DNA of 64,000 nucleotides from Pectinophora gossypiella (lineage: Eukaryota; Arthropoda; Insecta; Lepidoptera; Gelechiidae): NCBI RefSeq assembly GCF_024362695.1, contig NW_026063255.1:248001-312000 (forward strand), read 5' to 3'. This document shows, in pieces, positions 33,677 through 46,063 of this stretch (the stretch's first letter is position 1; each line of letters opens with the position of its first letter). The translations under genes were made by a program, and so were the position numbers. The notes under the pieces are model-generated. The model made no database searches. It was not told the origin of the DNA and was given only the letters and a program-made list of their open reading frames with translations.

Positions 33677-34132
33677 CTACTCCTCTACTTTAATCTGGCA
33701 TTTAAATAACCAAAAAGTCTAATATAAGTACATACATAATTAAACTCTTTGAAAAAGTGTACGCTCTATGGCCTATAAAAGCATTGTTTACAAAGTGTAA
33801 CTGTACTATAATGTCGCCAAAAAAGCATTGTTGTTGTTTTTTTTTTTTTGACCTGGAAACTGGCACCTTTACTTTGTTTGGTGCCATAGATATACTATAA
33901 AAAAAGTATACATTTGCCGCCATTTTCCCGCGCGTTGGAAAATAAATTGGAAATTTTTTGTGTTTCGTTTAAAATTACGTCGTCGTAGAAAAAGTATTGT
34001 ATGCAACGTTGTATAACTAGGTCAAAAAATGCTCGTGGCGTCTCTTATTGCGATGTTCGCCAAGGCTCACATCGCAACTCACGCCACTCGCATTTTTTGA
34101 CCCTTCTTATACAACTGTTGCATAAAATACTA
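33677..34132. other. 456-bp insertion in Helitron A4, unknown element
   Basis: Other A copies run straight from CATTAAATATTTTTTC to AAAATAACTATCAGG; here 456 bases intervene. No coding frame is convincing. The right 137 bases form the long hairpin listed separately. No clear target duplication is seen. Confidence 0.6.
33994..34130. repeat. Long imperfect hairpin (fold-back), about 60-bp arms
   Basis: The left arm begins GTATTGTATGCAACGTTGTA and contains GGTCAAAAAATGC and GTGGCGT. The right arm mirrors it with ACGCCAC, GCATTTTTTGACC and TACAACTGTTGCATAAAATA. GCGATG (34050-34055) and CATCGC (34070-34075) close a 14-base loop. Confidence 0.85.
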
Positions 34133-34200
34133 TTTTCAAAATAACTATCAGGGGGTGATAAGTGGTCGATACTGATGCCAAAAATGCAATCAGTAAAATT

Positions 34201-34233
<33 letters not shown>

Positions 34234-34369
34234 ATGTTCCTTATAGAAACAAAAACTACTGGACGGATTTTAATGAAACTTTGTACAATTATTCTTCACA
34301 CTCCTGGACAGGTTATAGTATACTTTTCATCACGCTACAATCAATAGGAGCAGAGTAGTGAAGGGAAAT

Positions 34370-34800
34370 TCTTTTGTATGAAAAATCTAAACCACTCAAG
34401 TTAGACGTTTGAAATTTGGCATGCAGGTACCTTAGATACCGTAGAGGTGCACTAAGAAAGGAATTCCAAAAAATCCTACGGGAACGGGAATTAGCGGGAA
34501 AATCCTTTTGTATGAAAAATCTAAACCACTCAAGTTAGACGTTTGAAATTTGGCATGCAGATACCTTAAGTACCGTAGAGGTGCACTAAGAAAGGAATTC
34601 CCGAAATTCCTACGAGAACGGGAATTAGCAAGAAAATCCTTTTGTATGAAAAATCTAAACCACTCAAGTTAGACAATTGAAATTTGTCATGCAGGTACCT
34701 TAGATACCGTAGAGGTGCACTAAGAAAGGAATTCCCGAAAATCCTTTTGTATGAAAAATCTAAACCACTCAAGTTAGACGTTTGAAATTTGGCATGCAGG
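34370..34800 (+). repeat. 134-bp array in Helitron A4 (short)
   Basis: Three to four units only, compared with about eleven in A3. It ends with the same shortened unit as A1. Confidence 0.9.
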
Positions 34801-35376
34801 TACTTTAGTGAACTTAAAGCTTAGTTGCAACAGGATATTACAAAATTCCCACGGGAACGGTAGTTAGCGGGAAAAAACATTTGTATGAAAAAATCAAATC
34901 TAAATAAAAGGAGAAACTGACTGACTCAGTGACTGACATATCAACGCATAGCCTGAACGGCTAAACGTAGGCATTTGAAATTTGGAAGGGACATAGCTTA
35001 GGTACCGTAGAGGTGCACTAAGAAAGGAATTCCCGGAATTCCCACGGGAACGGAAATTAGCGGGAAAATCTTTTTGTATGAAAAATCTAAACCGCTTAAG
35101 TTAGACGCTTGAAATTTGGCATGCAGGTACCTTAGTTAACTTAAAGCTTAGTTGCAACAGGATATTGCAAAATTACCACGGATACGGGAGTTAGTGGGAA
35201 AAAAACATTTGTATGAAAAAATCGAAACCGCGTAAGATAGATATTTTCAATTCAATTCAATTAAATTATTTATTGCATTCCATGTAGTACAATGGGGTGT
35301 TACATAGGCATAGGAACTAAAACATGGACCCTGTAGGGCACAGCAACGTTGAAGGGAAGAGAGGAAGTGTGTATTG

Positions 35377-35466
35377 TTTTAGTGGAAATTTGATATGATG
35401 TTGTTGACTTTTTTTTTGTGTGTGGCGTCCTTTTATAATAAACTTTTTCTATTCTATTCTATTCTA
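35377..35466 (+). repeat. Short LINE 3' tail insertion with (TCTAT)n
   Basis: About 90 bp absent from the matching place in A1, A2 and A3, ending in AATAAACTTTTTCTATTC and repeats of TCTAT. Confidence 0.55.
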
Positions 35467-35716
35467 TTAAAATTAAAACTCAATGAACAATCAATTAAAA
35501 AAAAACAATTCAATCAATTGATTCAATCTAGCATGCATGCATACCTTAGTAAATATAAAGTTTATTTTTGGCTGTATTTTGAAAAATGGGAGTTATTGGG
35601 AAAAAAAAAATGTACTTTTGAAAAAATCTAAACTGCATAAGTATGCACTCCCACACACACAAAGGTCTCTCTCTTATATAACACGCCACGCGGACGAAGT
35701 CGCGGGCAAAAGCTAG

Positions 35717-35964
35717 TTAACAATAAAAACCCTACTCTTGCCTTACCTTAATTGTTATTCCTTCGGATGAAGTACCTAAGTAGGTACCCTAGAACATGTC
35801 ACGTCACGTAGGTATGCAACATCGCGTTTCCTCCGCGGTAGGTAGGTATCACACGCACTCACAAACACAACACCTTGCTCTTTAATAAAACATCAACAAT
35901 CTTCCATACTTTTGCGCAGTAAATGGTCTATGATCATAGTCGACACTACTCATCTATATCTATA
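35717..35964. other. No gene seen between Helitrons A4 and A5
   Basis: Not repeated elsewhere in the window. It may be host sequence between two insertions. Confidence 0.3.
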
Positions 35965-36083
35965 TCTATACTTATAATAAATCTGTAGAGAGGTCAATTC
36001 TGTACATTAAATATTTTTTCAAAATAACTATCAGGGGGTGATAAGTGGTCGATACTGATGCCAAAAATGCAATCAGTAAAATT

Positions 36084-36140
<57 letters not shown>

Positions 36141-38181
36141 ATGTTCCTTATAGAAACAAAAACTACTGGACGGATTTTAATGAAACTTGGTACAATTATT
36201 CTTCACACTCCTGGACAGGTTATAGTATACTTTTCATCATGCTACAATCAATAGGAGCAGAGTAGTGAAGGGAAATTCTTTTGTATGAAAAATCTAAACC
36301 ACTCAAGTTAGACGTTTGAAATTTGGCATGCAGGTACCTTAGATACCGTAGAGGTGTACTAAGAAAGGAATTTCCGAAATTCTTACGAGAACGGGAATTA
36401 GCGGGAAAATCCTTTTGTATGAAAAATCTAAACCACTCAAGTAAGATGTTTGAAATTTGGCATGCAGATACCTTAAGTACCGTAGAGGTGCACTAAGAAA
36501 GGAATTCCCGAAATTCCCACGAGAACGGGAATTAGCGGGAAAATCCTTTTGTATGAAAAATCTAAACCATTCAAGTGAGATATTTGAAATTTGTCATGCA
36601 GGTACCTTAGATACCGTAGAGGTGTACTAAGAAAGGAATTCCCGAAAATCCTACGGGAACGGGAATTAGCGGGAAAATCCTTTTGTATGAAAAATCTAAA
36701 CCAATCAAGTTAGACGTTTGAAATTTGGCATGCAGGTACCTTAGATACCGTAGAGGTGTACTAAGAAAGGAATTTCCGAAATTCCTACGGGAACGGGAAT
36801 TAGCGGGAAAATCCTTTTGTATGAAAAATCTAAACCACTCAAGTTTGAAATTTGGCATGCAGATACCTTAAGTACCGTAGAGGTGCACTAAGAAAGGAAT
36901 TCCCGAAATTCCTACGAGAACGGGAATTAGCAAGAAAATCCTTTTGTATGAAAAATCTAAACCACTCAAGTTAGACGTTTGAAATTTGTCATGCAGGTAC
37001 CTTAGATACCGTAGAGGTGCACTAAGAAAGGAATTCCCGAAATTCCCACGGGAACGGGAATTAGCAAGAAAATCCTTTTGTATGAAAAATCTAAACCACT
37101 CAAGTTAGAGGTTTGAAATTTGTCATGCAGGTACCTTAGGTACCGTAGGTAGGGTTAGGTACGGCCGTCCGTCCGTCCGTCCGTCCGTCCGTCTGTCTGT
37201 CTGTCTGTCTGTCTGTATGTTCCTTATAGAAACAAAAACTACTGGACGGATTTTAATGAAACTTGGTACAATTATTCTTCACACCCCTGGACAGGTTATA
37301 GTATACTTTTCATCACGCTACAATCAATAGGAGCAGAGAAGTGAAGGGAAATTCTTTTGTATGAAAAATCTAAACCACTCAAGTTAGACGTTTGAAATTT
37401 GGCATGCAGATACCTTAAGTACCGTAGAGGTGCACTAAGAAAGGAATTCCCGAAATTCCCACGAGAACGGGAATTAGCAAGAAAATCCTTTTGTATGAAA
37501 AATCTAAACCATTCAAGTGAGATATTTGAAATTTGTCATGCAGGTACCTTAGATACCGTAGAGGTGTACTAAGAAAGGAATTCCCGAAAATCCTACGGGA
37601 ACGGGAATTAGCGGGAAAATCCTTTTGTATGAAAAATCTAAACCAATCAAGTTAGACGTTTGAAATTTGGCATGCAGGTACCTTAGATACCGTAGAGGTG
37701 TACTAAGAAAGGAATTTCCGAAATTCCTACGGGAACGGGAATTAGCGGGAAAATCCTTTTGTATGAAAAATCTAAACCACTCAAGTTTGAAATTTGGCAT
37801 GCAGATACCTTAAGTACCGTAGAGGTGCACTAAGAAAGGAATTCCCGAAATTCCTACGAGAACGGGAATTAGCAAGAAAATCCTTTTGTATGAAAAATCT
37901 AAACCACTCAAGTTAGACGTTTGAAATTTGTCATGCAGGTACCTTAGATACCGTAGAGGTGCATTAAGAAAGGAATTCCCGAAAATCCCACGAGAACGGG
38001 AATTAGCGGGAACATCCTTTTGTATGAAAAATCAAAACCACTCAAGTTAGACGTTTGAAATTTGGCATGCAGATACCTTAAGTACCGTAGAGGTGCACTA
38101 AGAAAGGAATTCTCGAAATTCTTACGAGAACGGGAATTAGCAAGAAAATCCTTTTGTATGAAAAATCTAAACCACTCAAGT
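35965..38181 (+). mobile_element. Helitron A5, 3'-truncated, with internal duplication
   Basis: The 5' end TCTATACTTATAATAAATC at 35965 lies in a (TATATC)n context. It has (CTGT)n at 36087-36139 and two blocks of 134-bp units. Between them a second copy of the 5' interior (from about 37170) starts with (CCGT)n and (CTGT)n. The 3' end with CTAG is missing; the array stops at about 38181. Confidence 0.8.
36280..38181 (+). repeat. 134-bp arrays in Helitron A5 (two blocks)
   Basis: Units at 36280-37150 and 37370-38181. The stretches 36607-36858 and 37549-37800 look identical. Confidence 0.9.
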
Positions 38182-38637
38182 TCAACACAGATAGATTGGT
38201 AGGGGCACTCATTGTACGACATAACCGATACTCCTATTGCTTGAGTGTCCAAGTTCTGGTGTAACAGAAGCTGAAGGAGCTACGCCTTTTTGTGTTTGCT
38301 CCAGAGTCACGAGCTCCACAAACTACAATAAAGCTTTTCCGTGTCGTGAATGCCCCAGAGTCGCACTCCACAAACTCGACACGAATCATTACGCTCCTAC
38401 TTCAGTTCACACCACCTCCACTCATACAAGCCCCAGGCTCAGAGCCCAGCTTATATTTTTTTGGGAATAGTCATATTGGCTACATAACAAGATGTTCATA
38501 ATAAATATCTCTAAATCACAACTTTTCATGAGCTTATATTTAGTTTACATTACCATCTGCCATTTGTTACCATCCAGTTTATGATCAATTATCTGTCGCT
38601 CTGAGTATAGACACCTAAAACAGAAAGATTAGCCACT
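38182..38637. other. No gene seen; downstream of the G2 pol gene
   Basis: On the minus strand this follows the G2 pol stop. It should hold a polypurine tract and 3' LTR, but nothing in it matches the G2 5' LTR. The 3' end of G2 therefore appears lost or replaced. The segment has two similar GC-rich stretches (GAGCTCCACAAACT, CGCACTCCACAAACT). Confidence 0.4.
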
Positions 38638-41600
38638 TTAAATAAAACATTTTCCGCCAACATGCAGCTTATTACCTGACAACGAATCGTCTTCCCATTC
38701 CTCAATATTGATCCAAGGTTTCATATTTTCTACGCATGTAATTCCGTTATATTTTTTATTTGCTCTCTGGCTGCCCATAATGTCAGCAACTCGGTACCTA
38801 TCTTTTCCCAATATTTCCGTTACTTTAAATGGTCCTTTGTATAATGGTAACAGTTTGGTACTACTCCCATCGTTTTTCTGGCAGGGAATTTTTATCAGAA
38901 CCAAATCACCAATCAAATATTGTTTGGCAGTGTACCTTTTCAAATCAAATCGCTGTTTTTGGTATTCTGCACTTGATTGAATTTTAGCGTCGATATCATG
39001 CCTTAACTTTGTAACGTCAATGTGAACTTCTTGGTCTGGGAGGTATTTATCACTTTCCATTCTTAGTCGGTAACCGAAAAATGCTTCGCTAGGGATGGCA
39101 TTTATTGTTTTCTGCAGTGTGCTATTAACACCTTGTTGCAGTGTTGTCAAAACCTCATCCCCCGTGATTGTATTCGTGGTTCGCACCCAGAGAGCGCAAA
39201 GCGTCAAGAATGGTTTTATTGTATCGTTCTGCCTGTCCATTCGAACGAGGCATACCGGTAGCGATAGTATGAGCTCGAATGTTCCTCTCTTCGCAATATG
39301 TCCGAAAAGCCTTTGACGTAAATGCTGTGCCTGCATCAGTAATCAGCCTCTTTGTGTTGCCAAAGATTTTAAACAAGTTGGTTAACTCTTTTAAAACCGA
39401 TTCGGTTTTGGTGTCAGGAACAGCAAAAATAAATAAAAATTTAGTAAATGCGTCTACGAGTACCAGAATATGACTATTACCTTTCACTGTTTTAACAAAT
39501 GGCCCCAAATGGTCCATATGCAACGTATGGAAAGGGCGTGCGTACTTAGGTATGGGATATAACTCGCCTTCTTTCCTACCCGATTTACTTTTGTTATATA
39601 AACAATTTAAACAATTTTTAATGTATTTTGTAACGATTCTTTTCATGTTTGGAAACCAATACGACTGTCTTATTCTTTCAAGTGTTTTTTCTGCCGCAAA
39701 ATGACCAATATTGTCATGATTGTATCGAATTATTTGCCAAATACAACTTTTAGGAACCAACCATCGGCGTCCAAATTCTGTGCGTCGATACACTTTGCCA
39801 CCAAGTAGTTCGTAATCAGTAAAAATTTGCCTGTTTTCGTCGGCTTCTCCTGACAGTAAAATATCTCTAATTTTGCAAATCTCATAATCCTGTTCCTGAA
39901 CACTTAAAAGCCAGTCACACTCGTTGATTGACATAACCGATTGATTATTGCAATGTTTTTCATTAACTAGTACGGGGTTTCGAGAAAGAGCATCTACGTG
40001 TTGCATCCTTTCACCAGGTCGATGGAAAATTTCAAATGAGAACTCTTGAATCATTAAAACCCAACGCGCAATTCGTGGTATAATTTCCTTCTTTTTTAGA
40101 GCAAATCTAACTGCATTGCAGTCTGTAATTATTTTGAAATCAATACCTAGTAAATAGAGTCGAAATTTTTGTAAGCAAGCCACGATCGCTAGTAATTCTA
40201 GTTCGAACGAATGATATTTTCGTTCATCTACAGACGTTTGTCGGCTATAGAAGTGCACCGGTTTTTCAACATTATCGTGAATTTGAACTAGTATTCCAGC
40301 AATGCCGTCATGGCTTGCATCTGTGTATAAAATGGTTTCTTTTTTAGGATCGAAAATTGCCAAAATTGAGTCACTTGTCAAGGCGTTTTTGAGCTTTTGA
40401 ACTGCATCCTCATGTTCGTTTGCCCAATGCCAAACATGTCCCTTTTTCAAAAGTTTAGTTAACGGGGAGCTGATAAGAGCGCAACTTTTTATGAATTTAC
40501 GGAAATAATTCACTAACCCTAAAAATTGACGCAATTGATGAACTGTTTTGGGCACTGGAAAATTCTTAATACAATCAATTTTTTCCGATGTTGGTTTAAA
40601 GCCATCTTCATTAACGAGGTAACCCAGAAAAGTTATATTTGGCTGAGCAAAGAAACATTTTTTTTAGATTTAGTGTCACCCCGTTCTCAACAAAAACCTC
40701 CAAAACTTTTTCTAAAATAGCAAAATTCTCTTCCAGCGATTGAGTAGCGATTAAAACATCATCTAGATAAACAATAACACTCTGAAATCTCAAATTGCCC
40801 AGCACTTTATTCATTAAGCGCTGAAATATTGACGGTCCGTTCGAAATACCAAAAGGCATGCGCAAAAATTCATACTGACCGTCCTCGGTGACAAAGGACG
40901 TTTTGGGAATTGAGTCCGAACTAAGAGGAATCTGATGATATCCACTTTTTAAATCCAGGCTTGTAAAAAATTTACAATCCTTCAATCTATCTATTAAATC
41001 TTCTATGCGTGGCATAGGGTGTTTATCTTTTACAGTAATTTTATTGAGAGACCTATAATCGATACACAACCGCTTACTACCATCTTTTTTATCGATCAAA
41101 AGGGCAGGACTGGCATATGGCGAATTACTTTCGCGAATTATACCGTTTTTCTGTAGATCATTAATCATATCGCGTAAAATAACTCGATTTTTCTCCGGTA
41201 ATCTATAGGGTCTGAATTGCACGGGAACATCCGAATTTAATTCAATTACCGCTTCAAATCCAGTAATTTTGCCTAAGGTCGATAAATCCGCCGATATACT
41301 GTTAGGGTATTTCTCTAAAATTTCCGTTATCTTATCAAGATACTCTGGTGAAGCATTAACAACGAACTGTGGATTGACTTTCTGGAATCTCAAAATATCT
41401 CCTACTCTTAGGTACATAATCGAGTGGTCTTCAGTCACGTTCCTTCCGATCAACACATCACATCCAGACATATTATCGATAACATACAGTTTAACATTTG
41501 ATAACTCAATGTCATCCATTTTCAAAATAACCTCAACATATTCGTTAACTTTGGACATAGAGTCGTTTGAAAAACCTTGTAAGGTAACCGGTAAACTCAA

Positions 41601-41979
41601 TGATTTTTTTGCAAAGCCTAATTTGTTCACCAATTCACTAGAAATTAAGGAACAGTCACTTCCTGTGTCAATAAAAACTTCTTGCAAATTATCATTTACA
41701 TAAGCTTTTTTAATAAACTTTTCTTTGAAGGAAGAACTGGAAATGTACTTGACCTCCTCTTTCTTTTCGACAGTTAGGGTCGGTTTTTTTGAATAGCATG
41801 CATTATTAGAATGACCTCTTTTTCCGCAATGTATACATTCGTGGGTGCAATCAATTTTTTTATGATTTCCACCACACACAAAGCAACTGATAGGTCTAAC
41901 TGGTTTGTTAGAACTTGAAAAAGGTGTACTTCGGTGTCTAGTTGGCATGTGGTTGGCAGATCCGGAAGAAATCGCATCA
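38638..41979 (-). pseudogene. G2 pol polyprotein: zinc knuckles, PR, RT, RNase H, IN (two one-base shifts)
   Basis: Pol processes the proteins, copies the RNA and integrates the DNA. It is in the +1 frame relative to gag. Zinc knuckles CFVCGGNHKKIDC and CIHCGKRGHSNNAC are followed by protease (VFIDTGSDCSLI), RT with intact YLDD (rc of 40755-40769), RNase H (ILYTDASHDGIAGIL) and integrase. The integrase shows an H-x4-H / C-x2-C finger (HDNIGH, CLNC) and DDE residues in MDHLGP, ITDAGTAF and GQAERYN. The first break is at a run of eight T on the plus strand (about 40658-40665); the second at five C (about 39159-39163). Both look like one extra base, after which the protein resumes at once. The C-terminal part (GPFKVTEILGKDRYRV) is normal and the stop is at 38638. 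Confidence 0.85.
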
Positions 41980-42738
41980 GAATTTTTCAGAGTCTAAAGT
42001 CCTTAAATTTGTGCAGCATGGTGACGGTTTATGCTCAAGAGGAGCCGACTTTCTACACTCGTAAATACGTCCATGTAAAAAAGACGCAAGTTCATCGCAA
42101 GATTTTATGTTACCCGCTTCTACTGACGCACTCAAATTAGGATCACCGATATTGCCGATTATGATTGAAATTATATCGTTTTCCGTGAAATTCCAGTTTA
42201 AACGGTCTATTTTGGCTTTTTGTTCGAAACAAAATTCGTAGAGCGACTGAGAAGTGTTAGGTTTGCGGTTAATCAGCTCATTCAGTAATGAAAACATATT
42301 TCTTTTTATTTGAAATGTCTTCATTAATTTACTGCGCCAATCATCCCAAGACCAACTTGCCCAAGTACTATCATTTTTTAGAAAAGAATCGTACCAAATC
42401 TTTGCAGTACCCTTAAGTTTATTAAGAGCTTGGAAAATTATCACATCGTCTTTCCAATGGAAGGTTTTTCCGTGTAAACCGACTATGTTTAGCCAATTGT
42501 CTATCCTATCAGTGAGCGGATCAAATTCCGGTATCATCGCATTCAAAGCCAAATTAGTAGCAGAGTAACCACTTACTTGTTTTTCAGGCTGTACCTTCCT
42601 TTTACGGCGAGGAATAGGCGGCGTCATACTTCTTTCAGTAGACGAACTGCTGGTACTACTTGTACTGCTCGACGATGGAGAACGTTTTCGCTTCCTTTTC
42701 TCTGCTTTGCGTTTTTTACTGCGTACTTTTCGACCCAT
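41977..42738 (-). CDS. G2 gag protein, about 253 aa
   Basis: Structural protein of the gypsy particle. The frame is open from 42786, inside the LTR, but the credible start is the ATG at 42738 (MGRKVRSKKRKAEKRK), just after the primer binding site. The N-terminus is very basic with a serine-rich stretch, followed by a capsid-like region (MIPEFDPLTDRIDNWLN) matching that of G1 (LPEFDPSSKVQNIDNWI). It ends at 41977 before the zinc knuckles, which are in the +1 frame. Either ribosomes shift there or a mutation separated them; in G1 gag and knuckles share one frame across the equivalent point, so a mutation is likely. Confidence 0.8.
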   Translation of the reverse strand: MGRKVRSKKRKAEKRKRKRSPSSSSTSSTSSSSTERSMTPPIPRRKRKVQPEKQVSGYSATNLALNAMIPEFDPLTDRIDNWLNIVGLHGKTFHWKDDVIIFQALNKLKGTAKIWYDSFLKNDSTWASWSWDDWRSKLMKTFQIKRNMFSLLNELINRKPNTSQSLYEFCFEQKAKIDRLNWNFTENDIISIIIGNIGDPNLSASVEAGNIKSCDELASFLHGRIYECRKSAPLEHKPSPCCTNLRTLDSEKF

Positions 42739-42761
42739 TTTTGCACGTAGGTAACCACTTC

Positions 42762-43062
42762 TGATATAGGATTCAACTGAAAACAAAGCACTATTTAGAA
42801 TACACGTCTCTTTATTATAATATTCAGCTCACAATAATTACCGCCCTTATATTTACCCACACACAATCAAATCTAATAAAAGTAATATAATGAGTATTTG
42901 TCATACGATACGACACGTCTTACGCTGGCGACCGATCACTGAAGACTGAACCTGCGTTCACGTGAGCGCCCGCTTTTATAGATTCGTGCGCGCTGTAACT
43001 GTTGACGAACACGCCCGAACTCTAATGGCGTCATCATCGTTCGATTCCGGACGGCGCCAACA
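42762..43062 (-). promoter_or_regulatory. 5' LTR of G2 with TATA box and PBS
   Basis: 301 bp, starting TGTTGGCGCCGTCC at 43062 and ending ATATCA at 42762. TATAAAAG lies at about 42980-42973 and AATAAAG at about 42815. The primer binding site TGGTTACCTACG occupies 42758-42747 after the spacer GAAG. No second copy is present in the window. Confidence 0.7.
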
Positions 43063-43242
43063 CAAGAAAAAATAAATTTGCAAACAATGTAGGCCGTTAT
43101 ATACTGCGAGAAATTTTACGTATACAGAATTTTTTTAAATTTAATAAATACTGCAATTACACCAATGAAAAAGGAACACAAACGGATATAGACTTTAACT
43201 ATGAAATTGATAATTGTAACAATAGCATTATTGGTTCCGTGA

Positions 43243-44874
43243 ATGAAATTCTTGATGAAAGCCTACACAATAATTTATTTCGTGTATAAGTCGCTCTTGG
43301 TCTTACATCAAAATATTGCTGGTTTGATTAACAAAGCGGACATGTTCTCTGTATCTTTGAATGATTTAGCAGAAAATGGCAAAGTGGTTGATATTCTGTG
43401 CTTCACCGAGCATAATATGTTGGCTCATGATGTACAGGTATTAAATATTCCAAATTATACACTTGTTGCATGTAATTGTCGTGATCGGAGGCATGGTGGA
43501 GCCTGTATTTTAGTCCGAAGGGGTTTAAAATGTATTATTGTTGACGCAGTTGGCAAATTTTCCATTCCACATCTAGTAGAATGTTGTGCGATTGAACTTA
43601 CTGAACATAACATGATTATTGTTTGTGTATATAGGGTTCCGCAACGCGAAGACACTCTGAAAAAGTTTGATATATTTTTCGATAAACTTAATGACATCCT
43701 AATACTGATTACTAAAAACCATAAGAAAAAAATTATTATCGCAGGAGACTTTAACATAAATATTTTAAAAAATGACCACAATTCCAATCGCTTTCAGGCA
43801 CTATTAGCTGATTTTCATATCAAATTAGGAATAAATAAAGTGACGCGACCAAGAAGTGGTACCTGCATTGATAATATAGCCCATAATATGCGAGGCTGCA
43901 AAGGAGAGGTCATAGATCTAGCTATCTCTGATCACTCAGCGCAATTGATGTTATGTCCAGTGAAACCTACTTGTACGATACAATACTGGTATATTCGAAG
44001 GCGAGACTATAGTAAAGAAAATATGGATAAATTTCACAACTATCTTAAATGTATTAATTGGATGGACATAACTGACACATGTGATCCACTGTACGCATTT
44101 TCAAATTTTTATGATCTTTTTAGTTTACTGTATTATTTATGTTTTCCAGTAGTCAAGAGAAAAGTGTCCTTATTTCAAAAACAGAAATGGATGTCAAAGG
44201 GAATCAAATTGTGTACGAGACGTAAAAGACAAATGTTATGGCAGTATAGGAAATCTAAATGCAGAAAACAGGGACTTGAAGTTAATAAAATAGCTAAAAG
44301 ACTTAAAAAAATCATCCATTTAACGAAAAAATCCCAAAATAACGATTTTATACACAGATCAAATAAGTCCAAAGCTACTTGGATGGTTATAAATGATAGT
44401 AAAGCTAAGATACCAAAAGAAAATATCTCAAGTATCAAAATTGAAAATAAAGTAGTTACAGACCCGAAACAAATAGCAGAAGGTTTTAACAATTATTATG
44501 TAGACGAAGTTCAAAACTGCTATTATGGAAATACTGCTAATAACAATTCTAACAATATTCTGACTACTTGCAATTCTATTTTTCTAAGACCTACCACTCC
44601 ATTAGAGATTGAAAAACACATACAAAAGCTAAAATCGACAAGTAGCACTGGCTATGATGACATCAGTACTATTGTTTTAAAGTATGTATCGCAAACGATA
44701 GCTCCCGTATTAAGCACATTAATTAATTTGACCATAGAGCATGGAGAGTTTCCGAATGAGTTAAAACTTTCTATAATAAAGTCAGTGCACAAAAAGGAAG
44801 ATAGACAAAATATGGCAAATTATAGGCCCGTGTCTCTAATCCCAATATTTTCGAAAGTCTTTGAAAGAGTGATA
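43243..44874 (+). pseudogene. LINE J2 ORF2 part 1: endonuclease and RT N-terminus
   Basis: The endonuclease opens at about 43306 (LHQNIAGLINKADMF), with the catalytic TEHN (about 43410), VYRVPQ, and AGDFNINIL (about 43742). The linker is long and basic. RT block 1 appears as SSTGYDDIS and NYRPVSLIPIFSKVFERVIY. The frame is open for about 544 codons until the mariner-like element M1 interrupts it at the TA at 44875-44876; the reading frame beyond that is transposon sequence. Confidence 0.85.
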
Positions 44875-44876
44875 TA

Positions 44877-45558
44877 CAGGGTGTCCCGTAAAGAGCACAA
44901 CAGACTGAAATGTAAGGAAGATTGAGGTGTGCCCTACTCGATAAAAAAAATGACCTCAGTAAAAGTGTCACCGTTTTCGAGATATTCCCGACTTTTTATT
45001 TTTTTCGACAAATTCCGCTTTTGGTCAGTTTTTTTGTTGCTGTGTATACAAAAAAGCAGATAACTCTGTAATTTATTTTTGTAAATATTCTAGAATAGTA
45101 GATCTACCATATTTAAATACTATTTTGCTAAATATCATTAAGTATTTTTGAGAGGGATTGTGTCCTCTAACATGATGGACTAATGTTATGGGCGATTGGC
45201 TGATCCCTTATCACCATAAGGTTCATCATATCCATCTTTGGACTTCGTATCAACAGTGGCTGCAAGTTGTCTTTGATTACTTGTGGCTCTGCCCACCCCA
45301 TTAGGGATTACGGGCGTGAGTTTATGTATGTATGTGTATGTATTTTTGAAAAAAAAATATTATTCTTATTATTTTTTTGTACAAAAATTATTTACCTCAA
45401 CTTTGGCATTCGGTGGTGAAAAAAAAATGTACTGGACTGTCACTGCACATTTTACAGATAAATTACTTATTTAATAAGGATTTCAGAAAGGTATAATACT
45501 GGCCATATTTTTGAAGAAAAAAAAAGAGATTGCCAGTTTTATGCCAAAGGGGCTGATT
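44877..45558 (+). repeat. Left terminal inverted repeat of M1
   Basis: Pairs with 47212-47677 in inverted orientation up to AAGGGGCTGATT, apart from the insertion at 45152-45340. Confidence 0.85.
45152..45340 (+). mobile_element. RTE-type 3' end inserted in the M1 left repeat
   Basis: Ends CTCTGCCCACCCCATTAGGG, GATTACGGGCGTGAGTTTAT and (ATGT)n. It is flanked by the 9-bp duplication TATTTTTGA (45143-45151, 45341-45349) and is absent from the right repeat, so it entered after M1 formed. Confidence 0.85.
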
Positions 45559-46063
45559 GTTATTAAATCCGATTTATTAATTTAAGTTTAAATTACACAT
45601 TTTTACCCATCCCTGGCCATGCTAAATTGATGATAACAATAACATGAAACGACCACGTTCACACTCAGGTCTACAGTTAGCTTGACCGGGTAGTACCTGC
45701 TCTGGCCTTTTTTTATGATACCGACCGGGTTTTCTATTGTCATATCTACAGCCGTTGCTATTGTGCTTATCTATCCTGTTTGCTATCTCGCTCTTACGAT
45801 AGCAAAAGGATGCGTCTGTCTTTGTCACTTTCCTGCCCCTTCCTCTGCCTGCCAGCCGCCAGCCAGGGCAGCCAGTACGATCCTTAACGCTCTCCTGCGC
45901 ACACGTCGTCGCTCTGTTACCGCTGTTGTTTTGCTATCGTACTACGTTTTTTGCTTGGAACTCGGACTCTGATTTGCCTAACGATTTGGACTTAGTTATC
46001 TGTGAACTTTGTGTTGTGAATTGAACTGTGACTGGCTGTGCTAGTTCGCTTGAACTTTAAATA

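Larger units (their letters stand above)
33622..35716 (+). mobile_element. Helitron A4, complete ends
   Basis: Starts TCTATACTTATAATAAATC preceded by A, has (CTGT)n at about 34203-34231, three to four 134-bp units, the captured LINE tail, and ends with the hairpin and CTAG at 35713-35716 followed by T. Two insertions are visible: 33677-34132 near the 5' end and a short LINE tail at 35377-35466. Confidence 0.85.
38638..43062 (-). mobile_element. Gypsy element G2, nearly full length, 3' LTR missing
   Basis: On the minus strand: 5' LTR (43062-42762), primer binding site, gag, zinc knuckles, protease, RT, RNase H, integrase. Only two one-base homopolymer lesions and a gag/pol frame change interrupt it. 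It sits next to LINE J2 at 43063 and may have inserted into it. Confidence 0.85.

Noticed and set aside
36607..37800. Two identical 83-codon frames
   Set aside because: They are translations of the duplicated 134-bp array, not genes.
38182..38637. 3' LTR of G2
   Set aside because: No stretch matches the 5' LTR at 42762-43062.
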